Part shown: positions 20,499-31,184 of the stretch, one piece after another
How the letters are laid out: the number at the start of each line of letters is the position of its first letter
Position numbering within the stretch: position 1 is the first letter of the stretch
DNA from: Amyelois transitella
Lineage: Eukaryota; Arthropoda; Insecta; Lepidoptera; Pyralidae
Direction of reading: 5' to 3'
DNA length: 64,000 bases
Assembly: GCF_032362555.1 (NCBI RefSeq)
Contig: NC_083527.1
Span: 434,001-498,000, forward strand
The notes under the pieces: model-generated
Database searches by the model: none
What the model was told of the DNA's origin: nothing
The model's input: only the letters and a program-made list of their open reading frames with translations
Made by a program: the position numbers and the translations under genes

Positions 20499-23400
20499 AT
20501 GGCGACGGAAAACAAGATGGCGGTGTTGTGTGCGTTATTTTGTGGATTTGGACTTGTGAGCAGCCACGTCTCGTCTTCAGCGTCTTCGGAAGATGATGGG
20601 TCTAGTAAGTACTTATTAAAACTTTGACTGAAATACCATCGTTGCATTTTGCAATTATGGTGGTTGGTTGACGGCCTCTGTGACGCTGTAGGTCCCGAGT
20701 TTAAATCCTGGCCAGGGTATGATGATTTATGTACTTTTTCTGTTTTGGATGTTCATATCTATCTACTAACGTGTATAAAAAATATAGGGTGACGGGGCTA
20801 GCGACCCATCACTATAATGAATCTCAAAACTACGATTTAGCCAAAATCTTCCCATGGTCTACCGCGTTCAGGGATAAAGAAGTAATTATTATGACGTCAT
20901 CATCATATCACTCATAGGAACATCCAAAGCTGAACAAAAGCCTCCACCAATGATTTCCACCTCGCTGTGTTAGAGGCGGCCTGCATCCAATATTTCACCA
21001 CGGACTTCACCAGATAATGGGTCCAACTCGCGAGAGGCCACCCTACGCTGCGCTTTCTAATAAATAAATAAATATAAATATATACGGGACAAATTACACT
21101 GATTGAGTTAGCCTCGAAGTAAGTTCGAGACTTGTGTTACGAGATACTAACTCAACGATACTATATTTTATAATAAATACTTATATAGATAAACATCCAA
21201 GACCCAGGCCAATCAGGAAAAGTTTGTTTCTCATCATGCCCTGGCCAGGATTCGAACCCGGGACCTCCGGTGTCACAGACAAGCGTACTACCGCTGCGCC
21301 ACAGAGGCCGTCAAAATACCTGGTCTCCACTCGAAAACTATGACCCCATCGACCATCAGCATCAGTTAGGTCAACAACAGACCTGCCCATTGCCATATAA
21401 GTTCGCTAACTCGAGCTCCAATGTCGGACTGTTATCTACGAATCTCGTCACTCCTGGTTCATTTCACGATATGCAAAGTTCAGCCAAATATATCAGTTTG
21501 ATTAAACTTTAAACCATCAACAGACGAGCGAGAGCTTGCCGAAAGACGCGCATTGGCACTGAAGAACGAGTGGCAGTATGATGGGATCCCAATCGAGTTT
21601 CCCAGCAGACGAGATATCAACGAGAATATTGTCGATACCACGACTAAGGTATCGACTACTGCTGCTGGTATGTCGCCGTTTTTAGTAACGAATTTCTTCC
21701 TCATTATCGTACCGTGTGATCCCCAGTTTTTATAGGACCTCGCAAATCATTCACATGGATGTTGTAAAAGGCGACTAAGGGAAACGCTAAAAAAAATTCG
21801 TCTTATATAAAGAGAGTTGAAATGGGAACTGTGGAGTGAGAATGCGTTGACAAACTTTCACCTTCCTTCATCAAATTGGTCCTGATGAAAAGTCAAGTTG
21901 AAAGAGCCCTAAAACGAAGAGCTTGCATGAATAAATTGATAAATGTGGATGTATTATGTAGAGGTCGTGGCAAGTCGAAATATTTAGTCAGTTTTCCCCT
22001 TCGGGAAAGAAGAGAGGTTTGATTTACTTCTTTTAAGGTATATACTCAAGACCTACACACGCGAATTTAGCGCCACCTACAAAAGAACACAGGTTTTTCA
22101 GGTATTACAGGAATAAAAATCTCCAGACTTTTGATTAGATATACCTACGCAAAATTTCAAGAAAATTGTATAACAACAACAAGAAACAAACAAATAAACT
22201 TAGTTTCGCATTTATAATTAAATTAGTTGTTCTGAGATAAAAAACATCAATATGTACCTAAACTTAGTAAAGAGTATAACATCAACTTCGTAGTTAGGTA
22301 CTCTTCAAAAATCGTTTCCAGAGGTAGAAATCAAAAGGCCGAACCCCCCAAACAGTCACCGCTACCGTCGTATCTACAACCCGGACGAGCTCGCTTTCGC
22401 CGAAGACCACCAGTTCATGGCGGCTCTGCTGGTGAACAAGCAGCTGTGGTGCGGAGCTGTCATCATTGACTCCGACAGGGTCCTGACTGCGGCACATTGC
22501 TTGCAATTGTAAGTTGTCTTAGCCGGTTGGTGAAAGGGTTTAGTTTAGTCATTTCGTGGTACTGAACTTCAAGTTACATACATGCTTATCAGTCACGTTT
22601 ATAGCCCTTGCGGGGTAGACAGAGCGAACAGTCTTGATAAGATTGAAGGCCTCGTTCAGGTGTTTGGCTAAAAATGATGGATTTTTGTAAGTTATCTTAG
22701 CCGGTTGGTAAAAGGGTTTAGGAGAAATAAGAAGTCACTTCGTGGCACTGAACTTCAAGTTACATACATGCTTATCAGTCACGTTTATAGCCCTTGCGGG
22801 GTAGACAGAGCGAACAGTCTTGATAAGACTGAATTCCACGTGTTTGGCTAAAAATGATGGATTTTTGTAAGTTATCTTAGCCGGTTGGTAAAAGGGTTTA
22901 GGAGAAATGAGAAGTCACTTTGTGGTACTGAACTTCAAGTTACATACATGCTTATTAGTCACGTTTATAGCCCTTGCGGGGTAGACAGAGCGAACAGTCT
23001 TGATAAGACTGAAGGCTATGTTCAGGTGTTTGGCTAAAAATGATGGATTTTTGATTCAAATAGTGACTGGTTGCTAGCCCATCTAGCTTACAAGAGGAAT
23101 TCCAAGTTTATAAGCCTATCCCTTAGTCGCCTTTTAAAACATCCATAGAAAAAATATGAAGTGGTACTATTCTAAAGTGGCGGAAACCACACGCCATGCC
23201 GTTCCTTAAGTTCATTTCATTTAATGATGAATTTTTTTTTTTGTTTTTAACATCATCTTGAAATTTTATTAAATATTATAATTAAATCAAATTAAAACTA
23301 AAGCTAAAACTACTTATTTCCCACGGATGTCGTAAAAGGCGACTAAATATACTTGGGCTTCTTCTTGTAAGCGATGGGCTGAAACCTGTCACCATTTGAA

Positions 23401-25225
23401 TCTCAATTCCATCATAAAGCTGTGGCCTTTTAGTTTTTTCAATACTGTCTACCCCGCAAGAGATATAGACGTGGTATACCTATGTATGTAGGTACCTATC
23501 TTTTTTCCTCCGAAGAAGTGAGACGCCACAGGTACTAACGCCATGAGTATGACCATTGAACACATTCCTTTCAGACAATACAACAATCGTTTCTTCAGAG
23601 AATACGTGAGAATGCTGACAGTACGCGTGGGTTCAGACAACGCTACCGCCGGAGGGGAGTTATACAGAGTTACCGAAATAATTTTTCACCCGAACTACAA
23701 ACCTCAAACCTTGGAGTTCAACTTGGCTGTGCTGAAACTGCATAAGAACATGAGTTTTGACAGGAGCGAGCCGAGACTCGAAAAGGTCCGGTACTCCAGA
23801 GATAAAGTGGTGCCGGCCAATAAAGAGATCTTGTTTCTTGGGTGGGGGTCGGTTGTGGTGAGTCAATTTTAAAATTAATACATAAATAAACATATGACAT
23901 CTTTATACCTTACGGAGTAGACAGGGCCAACAGTCTCGCAAAGACTGAAAGGCCGCATTCAAATCCAAATACATAATGATAGGTTGCTAGCCCATCGCCC
24001 AAATAAGAGTCTCAAGTTTATTAGCCTATCCCTTAGTCGCCTTTTACGACATCCGTAGTATAGAGATGGAGTGGTACTATTTTAAAGTGCAGGGAGCCAT
24101 ACGGTTACAAAAAAAGTAGTCGTATAATCGGAAATATGCCATTATGTAAATATCAATTCCATCGATAAGTTCTTTTCAGTCTTTTAAGGCTGTTGGCTCT
24201 GTCTTTCCCATAAAATGAAGATGTGAATGTAGGCATCTAGTTTGTCTAGTGACGAAAAAAACAATATGTAAAAGCCCATCAAGGGAATTCCCTTGTTTGA
24301 ATTTTGGAATCCTGTTTCAGGGTATTGGTGGAGAAGGTGGCGCCGTATTGTTGCAAAAAGTCACATTGCCAGTGTACAATTTGGCAGATTGCCAAGAAAT
24401 ATATGGAAGGTAAACATAAACCTGGTTATAATTATATGTACTAGCTTTTACCCGCAGTTTCGCGCGTGCGAATTTAGCGCTACCTACAAAATGCGACGAA
24501 TTTAAAACAAAAACCGACGAAATTTGAACCACCTACGCAAAGCAACGATTTAAACGCCACCGACAAAAAGCAACCAATTTAGCGCGTGTATATTTTTCTT
24601 GCAGGGATTTGGTGACAAGGAGTAATTTCTGCGCCGGCTACATAACCGTTGCTAAGAATGTATGCAATGTAAGTTATTGTGCCAATTGTCTCCATACTTG
24701 ACACACGGCTTAGCTGCACAATTATTTTAAGCTTTTTGCAAGTACGTAGGTATCTTTTTTTATGTAAATTCTCACGCTTTCCTCCTGGACCATCTGATGT
24801 ACACAACTAGTTATGTTTTCCCAGAAGAGTGTCTGTATTAATAGAACAAAAACAATTTCTAAGTGAGATTTCTGACAGGAACAAATCCTATGCTAAGTTT
24901 CATTTCCCTTGAAGAGAACAAAAATTAATCAGGAGAAAAAATCTAAACATTTTTTTAATACTCGTAGACGTAGGTAGGTAGATTAGATCTTATTTCGTAG
25001 GTACTCATATTATTAAATAGATGGCGTTGTCAATTTTCCGTTTTCCAGCACGACGCAGGCGGGCCGGCCCTGCTAGACGGCATGCTAGTTGGAATCCTAT
25101 CATTTTCGGCGCAGCGTTGTGACATCACGGACAAACCAGCCGTCTTCACCAATATCGGCACCGTCTCTGATTGGCTGGACTCTACGAAGACTCCGACCAA
25201 TAAGAAAAAGATGAGGCAACATTGA
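20499..25225 (+). CDS. SPH3: secreted serine protease homolog without acidic tail
   Basis: Seven exons: 20499-20604, 21524-21667, 22322-22508, 23575-23857, 24321-24409, 24605-24668, 25049-25225; all phases agree; product 349 residues. The second Met (codon 7) may be the better signal-peptide start (MAVLCALFCGFGLVSS). After a short spacer a likely activation site RR|IY leads into the chymotrypsin fold. His142 is kept (LTAAHC), but Asp is Asn195 (FNLAVLKL) and the active Ser is Ala294 (CN-HDAGGP), so it cannot be a normal serine protease. Asp293 and the fold cysteines (WCGA...AHC, ADC/NFCAG, VCN/QRC) remain. Intron phases around the fold match SPH1 and SPH2, so the three share an ancestor, but the 595-nt prodomain and the acidic tail are absent. 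The C-terminus is short and basic (KTPTNKKKMRQH). Confidence 0.88.
20670..20884 (+). mobile_element. Degenerate tRNA-SINE head and element A remnant in SPH3 intron 1
   Basis: 20670-20725 has GACGGCCTCTGTGACGC and a decayed B box (GAGTTTAAATCC); 20787-20884 is a diverged element A core (GGGGCTAGCGACCCATCAC). Confidence 0.5.
21078..21312 (-). mobile_element. tRNA-SINE, full length
   Basis: Complete copy in SPH3 intron 1, with A and B boxes, the CTTGGATGTTTATCTATATA block and the ACAAATT-side tail. Confidence 0.88.
21711..22060 (+). repeat. Element A fragment and element B copy in SPH3 intron 2
   Basis: 21711-21803 is a diverged element A head (CCGTGTGATCCCCAG, ATGTTGTAAAAGGCGACTAA); about 21895-22030 is element B (GAGCTTGCATGAATAAATTG ... 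GTCGTGGCAAG). Confidence 0.55.
22509..23043 (+). repeat. Tandem triplication starting at the SPH3 exon 3 donor
   Basis: Three direct units beginning GTAAGTT at 22509, 22687 and 22867 (periods 178 and 180). Each carries CTTAGCCGGTTGGT, CTGAACTTCAAGTTACATAC and a reversed element A tail half (CCCTTGCGGGGTAGACAGAG). The first GTAAGT is the real donor of exon 3, so two extra donor-like copies lie downstream. The third unit runs on into the rest of an element A (to 23197). Confidence 0.9.
23044..23197 (-). mobile_element. Element A head half completing the third tandem unit
   Basis: Continues from TTCAAATAGTGACTGGTTGC to GGCGGAAACCACACGCCAT. The original insertion was probably this full copy, whose tail half was then triplicated with the donor region. 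Confidence 0.75.
23318..23496 (+). mobile_element. Element A, head-truncated
   Basis: Core CACGGATGTCGTAAAAGGCG to a short TATGTATGTAGG tail, ending about 80 bp before SPH3 exon 4. Confidence 0.75.
23894..24236. mobile_element. Element A reversed copy plus forward fragment in SPH3 intron 4
   Basis: 23894-24104 is a reversed near-full copy; 24163-24236 is a forward tail fragment (AGGCTGTTGGCTCTGTC). Confidence 0.7.
24468..24592 (+). repeat. Degenerate ~30-bp tandem repeat in SPH3 intron 5
   Basis: Four to five imperfect units of the form GAATTTAGCGCTACCTACAA plus AAGCRAC fill most of the 195-bp intron. A single related unit is at about 22060-22085 (GCGAATTTAGCGCCACCTAC). Confidence 0.5.
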
Positions 25226-25990
25226 GGTACATACTTTTTACCAGCACGTCAGCTCTAAGCGAAATATGGCTACAGGTAGTATCAACCAAAAACAAGTAGC
25301 AAAGAAAATTCACATCTAATTTTCTCTTATTTTTTTCAGCCCCTCTAGTCTTACTATCGGAATGAAACAATAATGAATTACATCAATAATATATTTTCTC
25401 TAATACTGTACACACCAGTTTCCATTTGAAAAGCGTAACAAGAAATAAAAACAATTAAAAATCTGCATTTGTTTTTGTTTAAACTTTAATTTCTATTCAA
25501 CATACAACATTGAATAAAACACAATTTAACACCTAAGTAGTAATTATTTTTATTTTATGCGATTGCGGGCCGTCGTCCAAATGGAATGATATCGAGCTGA
25601 TTTTTTACGGCAAACAACAATTGATTATATTTAAACAGGGAGTAACCAAGCGGACTTTTATATACAGCGTGGCAGCCATCGTTTTTCGCGCTTGTCAAAG
25701 TGACAGATGTTTTGGCGCGCTCCCGACGCCGAGCCAAGAAGTTTTAACCACTGAAGCGAATTCGCGCAGCGAACTTGAAACCGTTGCAGTATTTCCTTAT
25801 CTATTAAGAATAAATTCAAAAATCGAAATTGGAATATTTGGAAAATCTTATAAGGAGAAGTGTTTTTGATCTACGTTTTTGATTGGTGGTTTGAACCTTC
25901 TTGGACGCGCTTAAATCTATGATTAAACATTATTACCATAACAATAAACTATATATTCGCTGGTAAGCGAGGAAATATGGTAATTAGCGA
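25226..25990. other. Convergent intergenic region SPH3 / V-ATPase G
   Basis: No gene seen. AATAAA on the plus strand at 25444-25449 and 25513-25518 fits SPH3 ends; AATAAA on the minus strand at 25549-25554 fits the V-ATPase G end. A GC-richer patch at 25660-25760 (TTTGGCGCGCTCCCGACGCC) interrupts the AT-rich sequence and is unexplained. Confidence 0.5.
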
Positions 25991-28484
25991 TTAATCAAAG
26001 CGGTAATTGATGTGGAGCTCAGGTTTGATGTCGTAGACGAGGTGCAACATGTCTGTGATCACCTGTAAACAAAAGATAAATAATTACACTAAAAAATATT
26101 ATCTAACGTTATTATAATTACGACAAAAACAAAGAACGACGAAATGTAGACAATGTTAATTCGTCCACGATTTAGATTAAAGAGATCTGTATTTGTAAAT
26201 TGACGTCTGGTGAAAAATGCTGCAGTGCAGTTTGTTCCGCCGCTTCTTCTACACATGTGTGCTTTTTGACCAAGATCTTAGATTGGCTATGTCAGCTTTT
26301 CATACAAAGCAACACTGACCTCTGCAACCTTTGCAGGGGAACCTTACACAATTTGGTTCATAAATAATAAGTAATAAGTCTTAATGCAATAAAACCTTAT
26401 CAATAAGGTTATACATACATTATAAAATCACGCCTCTTTCCCTTGACATCTTATAAGGTTATACCTTGGGTTATTATTAATTATTATTTTCATGGGAAAA
26501 CTTACGGCATTTTTCTGTTTCTCCACCATTTTGTTCATCTCCTCGATCTTGACTTTAGTCTCAGCGTCGATCTTGGCGGCAACTCCTTCCCTGGTGCCCA
26601 TGTGCTGTCAAAAAAGAACATACAAGTAAAAAATAAATTTGGGCACATACAAGCTATTGCAAGATGACATACAACATCTCATGTAACTACTATTTTATGG
26701 AAACATGTAACATGATTTGCCAAGATAAAATAAAGGTATGTTTCATGCATGTTAAATACTTTAATTATACATGGTTGCATCCTAACCTCTCTGGAGAGGA
26801 GCCAGGGGTATGCCTTTGACCATGAATCCCAAATTGGGTGAGGCAGGCTTTTACACGAAGCAACTCCTATCTGACCTCCCCAACCTTTGCAGGTAAGCCT
26901 ACCCCTTTTGGATCCATCACAGTTACCTTAATGTGCAGGTTTCCTCACAATGATTTCCTCCCTCACCATAATAATATCTGTATTGTTAATTTAATAATAA
27001 TTTTGGAAGACATATATTAATTATAAAGACATTCATCCATCATCCATTTCATTACTCAAATCAAGATGAACATTCTTAAAATGTTTTTTTAATAAAACCT
27101 TACTAAACTGAAGTACAGAGAGCCGCCTACGCTGGTACGGTCATGTCTTGCGAAAAAGAGCAGACTCCATAACACGTTTTGACAGAACAAAATCAACAGG
27201 AACTATCTGTTGTGTTGTTTTTGAGAAAATAACAATGTCCACCAAGGCAACTAATCTGCAGATAAAAAGATCTTCTCACCTTGGCCTCGAACTCTTTGAA
27301 CTGCTTCTCGCGTTCCTGTCTGTACCTCTCCACCTCCTCCTGGGCCTCATCCTTGGCCTGCTTTAGGCGTTTCGCTTTTCCTGAAATAATTATACACAAA
27401 TAAGTTAATTTACCAAGTTTTTAATGGAACTCTCTAGTATTTACTTTAGGATAAGACAACTCTTGTCCCTTTTCTATGGAGGCTGCAATAACAAGTTAAT
27501 TCTTGAGTGCAGCTTTTACATATATATAGTCAGTAGTCACGTCTTTATCCCATGCAGGGTAAACAGAACCAACAGTTTTGAAAAGAAGGATAGGACACAT
27601 TCTGCTGCTTGGCTTAATGATACCATGATCTGTTATAGGTTAGGTTCCCTACAATGGTTGCGGAGGTCCGATGGGAGTTGCTTCATGTAAAAACTTAATT
27701 TATCCAATCCAGGATTATTGATAAAAGGCACACACCAAGCTTCTCTCCATTAAGATAAAGATGTAACTGGAATTAACACCAGGAAAAAGAAGAAATGTGC
27801 TTATTCACAGAAAAAATTAGGGGACCTCAGCTACACTTTCAATCTATCTTCAACATTACTTCACTTTCTGTTATAGACATACAGTACTGATTATATTAAG
27901 CGCACAAATAAAGGAAATTAATTATAAGAAATACTACTGTATTGATAGCCAAAAGCTTTTTTTTTTAATTACATAAGAAAAACATGAGATTCGTCTATGT
28001 TCATTAATCCATACCAGAGTTCGTGAATTTCTAATATGATTCATATTAGATATTTTTTTAAGATAACTAAATTATGTCATCTAACAATCATAGGCATATG
28101 GTCTCGATCTATACTTGTAAATAATTATATTGTATGCGTATGAGCAAAAACTAAAGGAAGAATAACGAACGATGTGATACGGGAACTATCTTACATATAG
28201 CTATTTTCAGGGTCAAATCATGTGACATCAGCTATAATGTAAAATTTTAATTTTCCAATTGAATACACCAGTCTAAGATATTGAGAGACTCAATACCATT
28301 ATTAAAGAACTTTTTATATTGAAAACAACAAGGATTATAAACTTAATACAAAAACAGAGAGGATGTGTAAGGGAGGTGCAGAAACGCAAAAAGAATACTC
28401 ACGCTTTCTCGCCTCTGAAACTTTCTCAGCTGCCCGCTTTTCAGCAGCCAGCAATTGCTGGATTCCTTGTGTCTGGCTCGCCAT
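25991..28484 (-). CDS. Vha13: V-type proton ATPase subunit G
   Basis: Peripheral-stalk subunit of the V1 sector of the proton pump. Four exons on the minus strand, 28484-28403, 27380-27280, 26604-26506, 26062-25991, give 117 residues, the usual insect length. The start [20 protein letters not shown] is the diagnostic N-terminus. It is followed by the charged coiled-coil ([19 protein letters not shown]), [20 protein letters not shown], and the C-terminus [13 protein letters not shown]. All splice sites are GT-AG and in phase. It points away from Dnr1 and towards SPH3. Vha13 is the fly name; other insects use ATP6V1G. Confidence 0.96.
26140..26370 (+). repeat. Element E fragment and element D fragment in V-ATPase G intron 3
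   Basis: 26140-26270 matches element E (AATGCTGCAGTGCAGTTTGT); 26305-26370 is a piece of a further repeat called element D here, recognised by CTGACCTCTGCAACCTTTGC. Other D pieces: 26760-26935, 27640-27720 (-), 30095-30250 and 53040-53160 (-). Confidence 0.5.
26760..26990 (+). repeat. Element D copy in V-ATPase G intron 2
   Basis: Contains CTGGAGAGGAGCCAGGGGTA, CTGACCTCCCCAACCTTTGC and GGATCCATCACAGTTACC. Confidence 0.5.
27510..27720 (-). mobile_element. Element A tail fragment and element D fragment in V-ATPase G intron 1
   Basis: 27510-27625 is a diverged reversed element A tail half (CATGCAGGGTAAACAGAACC); 27640-27720 is a reversed element D piece (GTTGCGGAGGTCCGATGGGA). Confidence 0.55.
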
Positions 28485-29338
28485 TTCTTACACAAACAAA
28501 AACTATGTCGAGTTACAAACGAGACCAAGACACGAATCAATAAGCGCAGGACAAATTGTGAAGAAAGTCATATGATTGATGTAGTTCCGCAATGTTGTCA
28601 CAATTGGCGCTGTCATCGACTCGTGCTCGGTAATGATTACGTATAATGAAACGTTCTTCGTCACATTTATTTTTACTATTAAACTTTAATAACGAATAAT
28701 ACACAATTAATAACCACTATTAACACTAATTGTGAAATAAAATTTGAAGAAATTATGTATTTATGCGATTTATTTTCGTTTATTTCTTACAAATACAACA
28801 CAAACTTAAAAGCTTTCCATTCATTAAATTTTTCGTTGAAAGGATTACGTTTCAATTTTTTATTTTTTTCTTATGTTGGCATTACAGTTGCTAAAGACTG
28901 ACAAAACTTTATGTGAATGTTAAACATTTAATAGTTTTTTCTCAGGTTATTACTTTTTGGACATAAACTTATAATTTTTAGATACAAACAAATTACAGAT
29001 AAAGTAAAAAAAAAAACCGACTCTTTACACGTTCATTTTAAGTCTTGTCACTCTTAACTTATATGTCATTTACAGCCAAGAGATGGCGTTATAATTATTT
29101 ATTGAATTTATCAAGACGGTTTTCTGCTTATTTCAAATCTATTTGGCATTTATTTAGTTTGTTTATTATCTTTTACAGAAAAGGGACAGATTTTTAAAAG
29201 TTATTCATGTTACTACCAGTGCATTTTCTTCTAAATAATTCAAAACTTAATCGGCTAAACTATGGATGCCTAAGATGCGCTATTGCAGACAGAAGATTTA
29301 ATCCCTTTGCAAAAACGAGCGATGCTATTAGATAGTAA

Positions 29339-29476
29339 GTGCAGCGTGCCGCTAACTAACGCTAACTTCGTTCGACCTGGGTCTGACCAACTCGGACAGA
29401 CTGGATTGAACATGTGTAACTAATCAGCTCAGTGCATCCGACCGACCGACGACTAGCGGTCGGTGGCACGCTGCAC
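29339..29476. mobile_element. Small inverted-repeat element (GTGCAGCGTGCC ends)
   Basis: Ends GTGCAGCGTGCCGC and its inverted copy; interior GACCTGGGTCTGACC then GACAGACTGGATTGAAC. The symmetry extends a little further out (GATGCTAT / ATAGCATTC). A second, partial copy is at 60289-60350. Confidence 0.65.
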
Positions 29477-29511
29477 CTGTATAGCATTCATATATATGGA
29501 CATCTGTATAG

Positions 29512-29632
29512 ATTCAAATAGTGACAGGTTGCGAGCCCGTCGCCTTTAGCCTTTCCGTTAGTCGTCTTTCACGACATCCATTATGAGATGGGGTGGTTCT
29601 ATTCTAAAGTGTCGGGAACCACACGGGCCAGT
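29512..29632 (-). mobile_element. Element A head half
   Basis: Reversed, from TTCAAATAGTGACAGGTTGC to GTCGGGAACCACACGGG, with a 20-bp deletion in the core. Confidence 0.75.
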
Positions 29633-31184
29633 TTAATCAATGTAAATAAAGCGACTGAAATTATCCTATCCGTAGGTAAAATAGAAACTTTGAATGAGTC
29701 CGCAATTTAATTATGTTTTGAAAGCTACGATTTCATTCTGTGTGTAATTTTGTTAATTTCTGCTTTAACGATTAAATACCTAACCTATACCTTATTCGGT
29801 ATGAAAGACAAAAATAGTTATTAAGACGTTTAAAGTGATAGTAAAACTTATGGTATGGCCACTAATTCAAAAAGAAAAGACAGCAACTCAGAATTTTACA
29901 ATTTTGAATTCATCCCGATAAAAAAAAACTTTTTATTTTGTAGAATACGTTAAAAATTTAATTATTTCACAAGTATTCGCCCATTGGTTTGTTTATATGT
30001 ATTTTCGAATAAAAAAAAAGTTTATTGGTTACTACTGGTAGTTAGGCAAGTACCTTATTACTTACTTTTCGATTTCTGAGCTAAATTTAATCTGAAGCGA
30101 AGCGTCTGACTTCCGCAACCTTTGCAGGATTACAGATAATGGATGATACATTAGCCACTCACATCCAGTTGCCCGAATGCGTATATTTTCCTCACTTTTC
30201 GAGAGATATGATTCCAAATTGTTCGCAGAGAATAATAATTAACGCCTGATATGTTAGGTTCCAGAACCGTTCAATCACTTGGATGTTGAAAGTAAATGGC
30301 TATGCACTCCAGCCTCGCCTGCTACAATTATAATAAGTACCTATTTCAATGTAGAACGTTAAAAAAAATTGTTTTGATATTGAATTGAAGACGGTATTTG
30401 AAATGATGAAGGAATTGTAATTTGACAAAATTTTAAATGCACATAGAATTTAAAAGAATTATAATTAATTATTTAATATATTTTATAATAGAATAACATT
30501 GTCATCTTAGTATGGATATACATCATCTTTAAAGTGCCTTTCTTTTCTATAAATAAGTTTACAATAAAATATCTTCTTTTTTGTAAACAAAATGCTTATT
30601 AACATAATCATTATTTAGAACTTTCGCGGGTGAGTAAAAGTAAATAATGCATTCAACAAACAAATAATACTCCAAGGGGTCCGCAGTTCAAATAAGTTCG
30701 TCTCTTTCTGTTCCTATAAAGTAAAACGGAACGAAACATAAACCCCACTCCTTTTTAGCTATGATTAAATATTCTCAATGCTGCTTTCGCTCTGATACGT
30801 ATACATTGCCTTGTATGAATAAACTCAATAAAATCATTCTTCCTCTCAACGCGGCAATGAATGCTATGCGTATACAACATGTGGCATCGACAAGGGATCG
30901 TAATGTGATTCTATCGTCGAGGGCACGTCACTGTTTTCTTTATCATTTCGGAGGCAAACTTAACGTAGTATGGCCGTCGTCGGGAGGTATTCACAGTTTT
31001 ACTTCCACAAAGAATACGCGATAAACATTGCACAGAGCGATATAAGAAGGACATTTTTTAATAAATACTTTACGCGAGTGAGATAAACAATAAAACATAG
31101 TGTTCGAACGAGTTGAAACAACGTGTAAATCCGCGACCTCCTTTATTCGCTATTTTTACAGTTTTCTCCTAAATATCATTCAAA

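Larger units (their letters stand above)
28485..31184. other. Divergent intergenic region V-ATPase G / Dnr1
   Basis: No protein gene supported. Should contain both promoters. Holds a small inverted-repeat element (29339-29476), a reversed element A (29512-29632) and an element D remnant (30095-30250). The Dnr1-proximal 250 bp has TTTAATAAATACTTTACGCG and GTGTTCGAACGAG; no convincing TATA-initiator pair was found. Confidence 0.5.

Noticed and set aside
22509..23043. CRISPR-like array (three regular repeats)
   Set aside because: Units are 178-180 bp tandem duplications of intron sequence with no spacers, in an animal genome.
25621..25869. 82-codon frame between SPH3 and V-ATPase G
   Set aside because: No family resemblance, no splice context, biased only by a GC-rich patch.
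30761..31024. 87-codon frame upstream of Dnr1
   Set aside because: No recognisable domain and probably promoter or 5' flanking sequence.
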